A DNA stretch of 5,850 nucleotides from contig JACJWK010000045.1 in the NCBI GenBank assembly GCA_020637195.1, positions 1 to 5,850 on the forward strand, in the 5' to 3' direction. The position numbers were made by a program, and so were the translations under genes. Of the stretch, positions 1 through 4,408 are shown piece after piece. Numbering within the stretch: the first letter of the stretch is position 1; every line of letters starts with the position of its first letter. The notes beneath the pieces were generated by a model. The model did not search any database and was not told the origin of the DNA. It saw only the letters and a program-made list of their open reading frames with translations. Source of the stretch: Microthrixaceae bacterium (lineage in GTDB: Bacteria > Actinomycetota > Acidimicrobiia > Acidimicrobiales > DATDAH01).

Positions 1-553
1 CGGCGGCCAGGACCAGGCCGAGCGCGCCGAGCAGGGCGAGGTCGCCGGTGACCAGGGCCCGGGCCGCGCGGGACGCGGCCTGCCGCGCCGGCTCGGTGCC
101 CCGGTAGCCGCAGAGCGCCACGGTGGCCATCGAGGCGAGCACCCAGCCCGCGGCGAGGACGGCCAGGCCCGCCGCGGTGACGACGACCAGGGTGCCCGTG
201 AGGAGCGCGCCCGCCGCCACCGCGAAGCGACCGGCGCGCTCGTCGCCCTCCAGGTTGCGGCGGGCGTAGGCGAGGACGGTGGTGGCCACGACCGCGACCA
301 CCGGCGCGACCAGCGCGGCGATGCCGTCGGCCGCGAGCAGCCCGGGCGTCCCCGGCCCGAGGGCGGGGCGGGCGCCCGACACCACGGCGGCCGCGAGGGC
401 GACCGCCGCGACCGCCGCCACACCGGCGGCGACGCTGACCACGGCCAGGGCCGGCCCGGGCCGGCGGAACCGGAGGGCGGCGAGGACGGTCCCGGCGACG
501 GGTGCGCCGAGCAGCAGGGCGAGCGGGACGGTGGCGAGCAGGTCCTGGGGCAT
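1..553 (-). CDS. NuoL/DabB-like proton-conducting membrane subunit (N-terminal part, gene runs off window)
   Basis: The minus strand is open from an ATG at 553 to the window edge, giving 184 residues and no stop. The protein is almost entirely hydrophobic, with helices near residues 8-27, 36-58, 76-96, 112-133 and 134-150. Residues 96-110 (YARRNLEGDERAGRF) match the conserved cytoplasmic segment that follows an early helix in NuoL/ND5 relatives, and 'GDLALLGALGL' near 170-180 matches the later SRLGDLaLL-type motif. This superfamily carries protons across the membrane, in complex I, Mrp antiporters, or the DabAB inorganic-carbon uptake system. The helix around 135-150 reads AGWVLASMATVALCGYRG and lacks the Glu that complex I NuoL has after the Trp. 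That favours a DabB-like member, but the C-terminal half and neighbours are outside the window. No Shine-Dalgarno precedes the ATG; a -10 box lies six bases upstream, so the transcript is probably leaderless. Confidence 0.7.
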   Translation of the reverse strand, partial: MPQDLLATVPLALLLGAPVAGTVLAALRFRRPGPALAVVSVAAGVAAVAAVALAAAVVSGARPALGPGTPGLLAADGIAALVAPVVAVVATTVLAYARRNLEGDERAGRFAVAAGALLTGTLVVVTAAGLAVLAAGWVLASMATVALCGYRGTEPARQAASRAARALVTGDLALLGALGLVLAA

Positions 554-559
554 GCCCAC

Positions 560-590
560 AAGTTACTACGAAGTTTGATTCGTGTGTCAA
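560..590 (-). promoter_or_regulatory. Promoter of the NuoL/DabB-like gene
   Basis: On the minus strand a perfect -35 TTGACA lies at 585-590. A -10 can be read as TAACTT (560-565, 19-base spacer, six bases before the ATG) or TAGTAA (563-568, 16-base spacer). The first matches the TANNNT-N6-ATG form of leaderless actinobacterial starts. The local sequence is clearly AT-richer than its surroundings. Confidence 0.6.
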
Positions 591-615
591 GTCTCGTGTG
601 TTCGACTTCGTAACT
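561..615. repeat. Interrupted inverted repeat flanking the promoter (candidate operator)
   Basis: The right arm ACTTCGTAACT (605-615) is the reverse complement of the left arm AGTTAC-GAAGT (561-574), except that the left arm has three extra bases (TAC) in the middle. A direct repeat TCGTGTGT (580-587 and 594-601) lies between the arms. The arms bracket the -35 and -10 of the minus-strand gene, which suits a regulator binding site. The regulator is unknown. Confidence 0.45.
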
Positions 616-639
616 TTCCGCCTCGCCCGGGGAGCGCGG

Positions 640-810
640 TCAGGCCGCCTCGCCCTCGGAGCCCCCGGCGTCCGGACCGCCGCCGGTGGCGGACTCGAAC
701 TCGTGCTTCGCCCGGCCCAGGCTGCGGGCCAGCTGGGGGACACGGGAGCTGCCGAACAGCAACAGGACGACGGCAGCGACGATGAGCAGCTCGGGGCCTC
801 CGAGGTTCAT
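640..810 (-). CDS. tatA: Sec-independent protein translocase subunit TatA/TatE family
   Basis: This 56-residue protein was read directly from the sequence: ATG at 808-810, TGA at 640-642. It begins MNLGGPELLIVAAVVLLLFG, so it has a short exposed N-terminus with a polar Glu at position 7. One membrane helix follows, ending in the invariant Phe-Gly (residues 19-20). The amphipathic helix SSRVPQLARSLGRAKHEFES then matches the TatA/E consensus (LPxLARSLGxAxxEFK). The Gly/Glu-rich tail is short. TatA oligomers form the pore through which folded twin-arginine substrates cross the cytoplasmic membrane with TatB and TatC. No tatC is visible nearby, so this is probably a scattered tatA copy, as is common in actinobacteria. 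The tail is shorter than in typical 70-90-residue homologues. A strong AAGGAG lies six bases before the ATG. Confidence 0.88.
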   Translation of the reverse strand: MNLGGPELLIVAAVVLLLFGSSRVPQLARSLGRAKHEFESATGGGPDAGGSEGEAA

Positions 811-816
811 GGGGTT

Positions 817-822
817 CTCCTT
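817..822 (-). promoter_or_regulatory. Ribosome binding site of tatA
   Basis: AAGGAG on the minus strand lies six bases before the ATG at 810. It is one of the best Shine-Dalgarno sites in the window and fixes the start of the short tatA frame. Confidence 0.8.
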
Positions 823-827
823 CGTTG

Positions 828-847
828 GGCCGGTCGGGCGACCGGCC
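828..847 (-). promoter_or_regulatory. Hairpin in the tatA leader
   Basis: GGCCGGTC (828-835) and GACCGGCC (840-847) form a perfect 8-bp stem with a four-base loop (GGGC). In the minus-strand transcript it ends five bases before the AAGGAG of tatA. No U-tract follows on either strand, so it is not an intrinsic terminator of the usual kind. It could be a leader structure affecting translation or mRNA stability, or chance in such GC-rich DNA. Confidence 0.4.
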
Positions 848-1046
848 GTCGGATGCGATGCCGCCAGGCTCCCCCGCGCGACCGGGAGTGCCCTGGTGAG
901 GGCCTGGGAGTTCGCTCAGAGCCCTGGAGCGAGGAGCGCGTCGACGAAGCGGGCCCGCTCGGCGTGGAACCAGCGCCGCGACGGTCGTACCGCTCCTGGC
1001 CGCCCACTGGCCGACGGGACGACCCGGCGGCGCCGGCCCGCGACCC

Positions 1047-1502
1047 TCAGCGGTCCGCGCCCGTCGCCCCCAGCGTGACGGGCGCGGGGGCGCAGCAGAC
1101 GGCCTCGCCGGTGGCGGGGTCGGCGTCGCCGCCGAGGGTCTCGGCGTCGCCGGTCTTGACGTACCACTCCCAGCGGGCGCCGTCGGGGTCGGTGACCCAG
1201 GTCTCCACCTTCGTCGCGTAGCAGCAGGTGGTGTCGTCGACGCCGGTGGTCTCGAGGCCGGTGCCGGCGAGGCGGGCCTCGGCCGCGGTGACCTCGGCGG
1301 CGGTCTCGGTCTCCACGCCGAGGTGGTTGAGGGTGCCGCCCTCGGGGCCCTCGAACAGGACGAGCTTCAGCGGTGGGTCGGCCACCTCGAAGTTGGCGTA
1401 GCCGGGCCGGCGCTTGGCGGGCTCGGTGGCGAAGAGCGTGCCGTAGAACTCGACGGCGGCCTCGAGGTCGGTGACGTTGAGGGCGAGCTGCAGGCGGGAC
1501 AT
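1047..1502 (-). CDS. arsI: ArsI/CadI-family organoarsenical C-As lyase (VOC fold)
   Basis: The 151-residue protein opens MSRLQLALNVTDLEAAVEFY and continues with EPAKRRPGYANF and DPPLKLVLFEG, the signature of the ArsI/CadI group in the vicinal-oxygen-chelate superfamily. ArsI enzymes use Fe(II) and oxygen to cleave the carbon-arsenic bond of trivalent methyl- and phenylarsenicals; the CadI relative was named for induction by cadmium. Visible features are His60 in LNHLGVE and Glu112 in DPDGARWEWY as metal ligands, and the adjacent pair Cys93-Cys94 (TTCCYA) corresponding to the substrate-binding thiols. Position 5, a His ligand in the studied Thermomonospora enzyme, is Gln here, as I recall for CadI-type members. 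A second vicinal pair, Cys136-Cys137, lies near the C-terminus. GGAGG lies five bases before the ATG. The gene diverges from arsR, which supports arsenic control. Confidence 0.9.
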   Translation of the reverse strand: MSRLQLALNVTDLEAAVEFYGTLFATEPAKRRPGYANFEVADPPLKLVLFEGPEGGTLNHLGVETETAAEVTAAEARLAGTGLETTGVDDTTCCYATKVETWVTDPDGARWEWYVKTGDAETLGGDADPATGEAVCCAPAPVTLGATGADR

Positions 1503-1507
1503 CGGGA

Positions 1508-1512
1508 CCTCC
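1508..1512 (-). promoter_or_regulatory. Ribosome binding site of arsI
   Basis: GGAGG on the minus strand lies five bases before the ATG at 1502 and supports that start. The implied leader from the promoter at 1551-1578 is about 40 bases. Confidence 0.75.
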
Positions 1513-1524
1513 GGGTTCGACTGA

Positions 1525-1584
1525 TCGATGTTCGTCGATGTGACAGCAGCACTCTACCAATGCATCGACAACTGTCAATATGCT
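1525..1584. promoter_or_regulatory. Shared arsI/arsR control region with the arsR -10 and candidate operator repeats
   Basis: The plus-strand -10 TATGCT (1579-1584) is followed by exactly six bases and then GTG at 1591, a leaderless arrangement for arsR. Inverted half-sites GTCGATG (1534-1540) and CATCGAC (1563-1569) bracket the arsI -10. A second pair, TGACAG (1541-1546) and CTGTCA (1572-1577), overlaps the arsI -35. TCGATG also occurs at 1525-1530. I infer autoregulatory ArsR binding here; the exact operator cannot be fixed by eye. Confidence 0.55.
1551..1578 (-). promoter_or_regulatory. Promoter of arsI
   Basis: On the minus strand TTGACA (1573-1578) is followed, after a 16-base spacer, by TAGAGT (1551-1556). 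Its -35 directly abuts the -10 of the divergent arsR gene (1579-1584), so a single bound repressor could block both directions. Confidence 0.65.
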
Positions 1585-1590
1585 GGGGGC

Positions 1591-1938
1591 GTGCCCGAGC
1601 CCGCCCGAGACCCCTGCTGCACCCCCCTCGCCGCGGGGGCGCTCGACGAGCGCGACGCCGTCGAGCTGGCCGCCCTGCTGAAGGTCCTGGCCGACCCGGC
1701 CCGGCTGCGCCTGCTGTCGCTCGTCGCCGCCGCCGAGGGAGGCGAGGCGTGCGCCTGCGACCTGGTCGAGCCCGTGGGGCGGAGCCAACCCACGGTGTCG
1801 CACCACCTGTCCCTGCTGGTCGACGCCGGCCTGCTCACGCGGGAGCGGCGGGGCCGGTGGGCGTGGTACCGGGTGGTCCCCGACCGCCTCGGGGCCATCC
1901 GCGACGCTTTGGCTCCCGCCGGCGCGCTCAGCCGCTGA
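1591..1938 (+). CDS. arsR: ArsR-family arsenite-responsive repressor
   Basis: From GTG at 1591 this is a 115-residue winged-helix protein. 'LLKVLADPARLRLLSLV' (about 29-45) and 'RSQPTVSHHLSLLVDAGLLTRERRGRWAWYRV' (64-95) are the classical ArsR/SmtB dimer and recognition-helix segments. Two cysteine sites are visible: a vicinal pair Cys9-Cys10 in DPCCTPL and Cys54-x-Cys56 in EACACDL. The second matches the ELCVCDL arsenite site of plasmid ArsR; the first resembles the N-terminal CC of Corynebacterium glutamicum ArsR. As(III) binding would release it from the shared arsI/arsR promoter. I chose the GTG because a -10 (TATGCT) sits six bases upstream and the family starts here. An in-frame ATG at 1528 would place the control region inside the coding sequence. 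The 3' end overlaps arsC tail-to-tail by 11 bp. Confidence 0.92.
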   Translation: MPEPARDPCCTPLAAGALDERDAVELAALLKVLADPARLRLLSLVAAAEGGEACACDLVEPVGRSQPTVSHHLSLLVDAGLLTRERRGRWAWYRVVPDRLGAIRDALAPAGALSR

Positions 1939-2593
1939 CGCCCGGGCCGACCCCGACGCCGAGCGACGCCATCAGCGCGAGGACCCTCGCCTCGATCTCG
2001 TCGCGCACCGCGCGCACCCCGTCGAGGCCGAGCTCGGCAGGATCGTCGAGCTCCCAGTCCTCGTAGCGCGTGCCGGGGTACAGCGGGCACGCGTCCCCAC
2101 AGCCCATCGTGACCACGACGTCGGCGGCCCGCACGACCTCGTCGGTCCACGGCTTGGGGAACTCCTGGGCGATGTCGATGCCGACCTCGGCCATGGCCTC
2201 GACGGCGGCCGGGTTGACCTGCGACGTGGGATCGGAACCGCCCGACCAGACGTCCACGCGGTCGCCGGCGAGGTGGCGCAGCCAGCCCGCCGCCATCTGC
2301 GACCGGCCCGCGTTGTGCACGCAGAGGAACAGCACGCCGGGCGGGGCCGTGGCCGTGCCGCCCTCGAGGCGCAGCAACGCCCGCAGGCGCTCCTTGGCGA
2401 ACTTCTCGGCCAGCACCGGGAGGTAGGTGGCGACGGTGGCCTTCGGGAGCAGGCGTTCGAGGGAGTCGACGACGAAGCGCTCGACGGTCTCGGCGCCGAG
2501 CGTGCCCTCGTAGTCGGGCACGAGCCGGGCCACGACCCGGCGGACGAGCACCTGCTGGTCGAGAGGGAGGTCGGTGAGGGTGAGGTCAGCCAC
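1928..2593 (-). CDS. arsC: Arsenate reductase, LMW-phosphatase type, with N-terminal three-helix domain
   Basis: This 221-residue protein has two parts. Residues 1-80 form an all-helical region (LPLDQQVLVRRVVARLVPDY and onward), the N-terminal bundle common in actinobacterial reductases. Residues 86-210 form a low-molecular-weight phosphatase fold. The P-loop is CVHNAGR (Cys91 to Arg97, CX5R), followed by Ser98. Cys165 and Cys169 lie in MGCGDACPLYPG, and 'YEDWELDDPA' holds the catalytic Asp. It reduces arsenate to arsenite in the cytoplasm. The second and third cysteines are four apart, not seven as in thioredoxin-linked plasmid pI258 ArsC, so a mycothiol/mycoredoxin partner is more likely in an actinomycete. 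The start is GTG (2591-2593) with GGAG seven bases upstream, overlapping the aquaporin stop by 8 bp. Last gene of the three-gene operon. Confidence 0.92.
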   Translation of the reverse strand: MADLTLTDLPLDQQVLVRRVVARLVPDYEGTLGAETVERFVVDSLERLLPKATVATYLPVLAEKFAKERLRALLRLEGGTATAPPGVLFLCVHNAGRSQMAAGWLRHLAGDRVDVWSGGSDPTSQVNPAAVEAMAEVGIDIAQEFPKPWTDEVVRAADVVVTMGCGDACPLYPGTRYEDWELDDPAELGLDGVRAVRDEIEARVLALMASLGVGVGPGVSG

Positions 2594-3389
2594 GAGGGGG
2601 CTCCGTTCCGTCCGTGGTCGGTCGAGGGTCGGCGGCGGGTGCCGGCGGTGCGGCCGGGCCCGCCCGCTCGGGGTAGAGGAGCCGGACGAGGGCGAAGGCC
2701 ACCCCCACGGCGGCGAGCTGCACGAGGACGAACGCGGGCGCCGACGCCGGCGCGATCCCCGCGAAGGTGTCGCTGAGCGTCCGGGCCACGGTGACCGCGG
2801 GGTTGGCGAAGCTGGTCGACGAGGTGAAGAAGTAGGCGCCGCCGATCCAGGCCCCCACCGCGAAGGGGACGACCGCGGCCCGCCCCGTGCGCACGCAGCC
2901 CTGGATCAGCAACAAGAGGGTGACGGTGGCGACCAGCTCGGACAGCCACAGCGCCGCCGACGAGCGGTCGTGGGTGGACAGCTCGACCGCGGGCAGCTCG
3001 AACATCAGGTTGGCCACCACCGCGCCGAGGCAGCCGCCCGCGACCTGGGCCACGACGTACAGGCCGGTGTCCCGGGTGGACGTGGTGCCGAGGGCCCGGT
3101 CGAGCAGGGTGACGGCCGGGTTGAAGTGGGCGCCGGACACCGCCCCGAACATGAGGATCAGGCCGATCAGCGCGCCCGTGGTGGCGGCCGCGTTCTCGAG
3201 CAGCTGCAACCCGACGTCGCCGCGCGACCGGCGGCTGGCGGCGATGCCCGAGCCGACGACGGCCATCACCAGGAGCCCCGTGCCCAGGGCCTCGGCGGCG
3301 AGGCGGCGGGTCAGGTCGAGGCGCAGGCCCCCGGTGCCGGTCTCGACCTCTTCGGCCAGGGCCGCGTCGGTGGGCAGCTCGGTCGTCAC
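2586..3389 (-). CDS. aqpS: Aquaporin/aquaglyceroporin (MIP family), probable arsenite exit channel
   Basis: From GTG at 3387-3389 this is a 267-residue channel with six hydrophobic segments (about 33-50, 68-85, 108-130, 147-167, 172-190, 217-238). It has both pore motifs, HFNPAVT (Asn90-Pro-Ala) and FANPAVT (Asn196-Pro-Ala). The second motif is normally followed by Arg, which narrows the pore; here Val199 replaces it (NPAVTVARTLSDTFAGI). The same change is, to my recollection, present in Sinorhizobium meliloti AqpS, where the aquaporin replaces ArsB and releases the arsenite made by ArsC. The start codon overlaps the upstream stop as GTGA, which decides it over an in-frame start further upstream (3521) inside the preceding gene. 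The Pro/Ala-rich tail (about 243-267) ends 8 bp inside arsC. The arsenite role is inferred from this context. Confidence 0.85.
   Translation of the reverse strand: MTTELPTDAALAEEVETGTGGLRLDLTRRLAAEALGTGLLVMAVVGSGIAASRRSRGDVGLQLLENAAATTGALIGLILMFGAVSGAHFNPAVTLLDRALGTTSTRDTGLYVVAQVAGGCLGAVVANLMFELPAVELSTHDRSSAALWLSELVATVTLLLLIQGCVRTGRAAVVPFAVGAWIGGAYFFTSSTSFANPAVTVARTLSDTFAGIAPASAPAFVLVQLAAVGVAFALVRLLYPERAGPAAPPAPAADPRPTTDGTEPPRG
2601..2604 (-). promoter_or_regulatory. Ribosome binding site of arsC inside the aquaporin gene
   Basis: GGAG on the minus strand lies seven bases before the GTG at 2593 and within the last codons of the aquaporin. It supports the GTG start and suggests translational coupling. 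Confidence 0.55.
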
Positions 3390-4078
3390 GGCGAGCCCTC
3401 GCGCTCGTCGTCCGCGGCGGCGACGAGGGCGTCGATGCGCACGGTCAGCTCGCGCACGGTCTCGTCGAAGGCGGCGGCCGTGCCGCGGGCCACCGGGTCG
3501 GGCACCGACCAGTGGAGCCACGACGGATCGGGGTCGAGCTCCTCGTGCGCCCGGTCGCAGACGGTGACGACGACCCCGGGGACGGCGCCGCCGGCCGCCC
3601 GGTCGGCGAGCGCGGTCGGACCGCCGGCCAGCTCGAGCCCGGCCCGGCGGGCGGCGGCCACCGCGCCGGGGTGGGTGCGCTCGGCGGGATGGGTCCCCGC
3701 CGAGGTGGCCGGGCGGCCGGTGCGCCGGCGCCAGAGCGCGGCCGCGAGGGGCGACCGGGCCGAGTTGGCGGTGCAGACGAAGAGCGCGTCGCCGGTCGGT
3801 GCCGGCCGCCCGGGGCGCAGTCCGTCGAGCGCGCCGGGGCGCAGATGGACGTAGCGGCGGCGCCCGTCGCCGCTCGACCGGCCCCGCTCGACCAGCCCCA
3901 CCTGCTCGAGCACGTCCAGGTGGTGGGCGAGGAGGTTCGACGCGACGCCGACGAGGCGGGCGAGCTCGGCCGGCGACCGGTCCGACCGGGTGAGCTCGTC
4001 GGCGATGGCGAGCCGGGTGGGCTCGCCCAGCGCGGCGTGGCGGCGGGCCCGATCGAGCCGGGACGGCGACGGGGGCAT
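3386..4078 (-). CDS. ArsR-type HTH regulator fused to a low-molecular-weight phosphatase/arsenate-reductase domain
   Basis: The 230-residue protein (ATG at 4076-4078) joins two families. Residues 8-80 are an ArsR-like winged helix (HAALGEPTRLAIADEL, then SPAELARLVGVASNLLAHHL and a basic wing). Residues 97-222 are a LMW-phosphatase/ArsC fold with P-loop CTANSAR (Cys102 to Arg108), 'SAGTHPAE', and SVPDP (Asp194 as likely general acid). The only cysteines are Cys102 and Cys174. The HTH half therefore has no CxC or CC arsenite site, so if it senses arsenic the phosphatase half must do so. First gene of the operon with aquaporin and arsC, with its own promoter. A GTG at 4096 in frame would add six residues; I prefer the ATG because TAGGGT lies seven bases upstream. 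Whether it reduces arsenate, senses it, or both is unknown. Confidence 0.85.
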   Translation of the reverse strand: MPPSPSRLDRARRHAALGEPTRLAIADELTRSDRSPAELARLVGVASNLLAHHLDVLEQVGLVERGRSSGDGRRRYVHLRPGALDGLRPGRPAPTGDALFVCTANSARSPLAAALWRRRTGRPATSAGTHPAERTHPGAVAAARRAGLELAGGPTALADRAAGGAVPGVVVTVCDRAHEELDPDPSWLHWSVPDPVARGTAAAFDETVRELTVRIDALVAAADDEREGSP

Positions 4079-4085
4079 GCCGTGC

Positions 4086-4115
4086 ACCCTACTCACTCAA
4101 TGTATGTTGACTCAA
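4086..4115 (-). promoter_or_regulatory. Promoter and candidate operator of the fusion-aquaporin-arsC operon
   Basis: On the minus strand TTGAGT (4110-4115), an 18-base spacer and TAGGGT (4086-4091) lead directly to the ATG at 4078 with seven bases between. The AT-rich core contains the near-palindrome TTGACTCAA (4107-4115), arms TCAA/TTGA six bases apart (4097-4100 and 4107-4110), and a direct repeat ACTCAAT (4095-4101 and 4110-4116). Such sites suit an ArsR-type dimer covering the promoter; autoregulation by the fusion protein is inferred. Confidence 0.6.
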
Positions 4116-4179
4116 TAGTTGTGGAGGGACATCGGACCCTGGTCGGCGACGGAGGTGGAGGGCGTCCGGCCCCGGCCCG

Positions 4180-4185
4180 TAGGGT
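4180..4185 (+). promoter_or_regulatory. -10 box of the DUF5522 gene (leaderless start)
   Basis: TAGGGT is followed by six bases and then GTG at 4192. No convincing -35 is seen. The same hexamer is used by the fusion-gene promoter on the other strand at 4086-4091. Confidence 0.5.
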
Positions 4186-4191
4186 CGGGAG

Positions 4192-4389
4192 GTGGCCCGC
4201 CCGCCCGACGACCCGCCGGCGTCGGCCCTCCCGCCGCACGTCGAGGCCGCCCACCTGGCCGCGGTGCGGGCCGGCGAGCCCGGCTACCTCGACCCCGACA
4301 CCGGGCTGTTCGTGCTCACCGCCGTCAGCCTCGCGGCGCGCGGGCGCTGCTGCGGCGAGGGCTGCCGCCACTGCCCGTACCCCGTCTGA
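4192..4389 (+). CDS. DUF5522 family small cysteine-rich protein
   Basis: This 65-residue protein reads HVEAAHLAAVRAGEPGYLDP, then TGLFVLTAVSLAARGRCCGEGCRHCPY. The YxDPxTGxxVxT segment followed by RGxCCGxGCRHCPY is the hallmark of DUF5522. Cys53, Cys54, Cys58, His60 and Cys61 cluster as if to bind a metal such as zinc or iron, but the family's function is not established to my knowledge. GTG at 4192 is chosen because a TAGGGT box lies six bases upstream and the N-terminus before His16 is variable. It diverges from the arsenic operon across about 110 bp and converges on the TIGR03086 gene with only 19 bp between stops. A link to arsenic is not supported beyond adjacency. Confidence 0.8.
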   Translation: MARPPDDPPASALPPHVEAAHLAAVRAGEPGYLDPDTGLFVLTAVSLAARGRCCGEGCRHCPYPV

Positions 4390-4408
4390 CCGCCCCCGGC
4401 TCGTCCGG

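Larger units (their letters stand above)
811..1046. other. Intergenic stretch between arsI and tatA
   Basis: I see no convincing gene here. Open frames cross it on both strands, but they lack a good start with a ribosome site and resemble no family. It holds the tatA ribosome site and hairpin. The minus-strand stretch about 980-917 reads in one frame as WFHAERARFVDALLAPGL followed by a stop; this weakly resembles the beginning of a TIGR03085/MDMPI-type protein and could be a remnant. I found no clear -10 box for tatA. Confidence 0.5.

Noticed and set aside
807..1007. A 66-codon minus-strand frame upstream of tatA
   Set aside because: It is Arg/Ser/Pro-rich, lacks a ribosome site, overlaps the tatA start and leader, and matches no family.
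1528..1590. N-terminal extension of arsR from ATG 1528
   Set aside because: It would translate the shared promoter and operator. GTG 1591 has a -10 box at leaderless spacing and fits the family length.
916..1806. A minus-strand open frame of 296 codons spanning the arsI/arsR promoter
   Set aside because: It crosses both recognisable genes in another frame and is mostly Arg-rich. Only its last part is mentioned, as a possible remnant.
3390..3521. N-terminal extension of the aquaporin from the in-frame start at 3521
   Set aside because: The extra 44 residues are Arg-rich, not channel-like, and lie inside the fusion gene. The GTGA overlap at 3386-3389 gives a normal start.
2574..3854. A plus-strand open frame of 426 codons over the aquaporin and fusion genes
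   Set aside because: The Gly/Arg/Glu-rich translation mirrors the real minus-strand genes, which have clear domains and overlaps.
4079..4096. GTG start of the fusion gene at 4096
   Set aside because: The -10 TAGGGT (4086-4091) would lie inside the coding sequence. ATG 4078 has the right distance from it. Not fully excluded.
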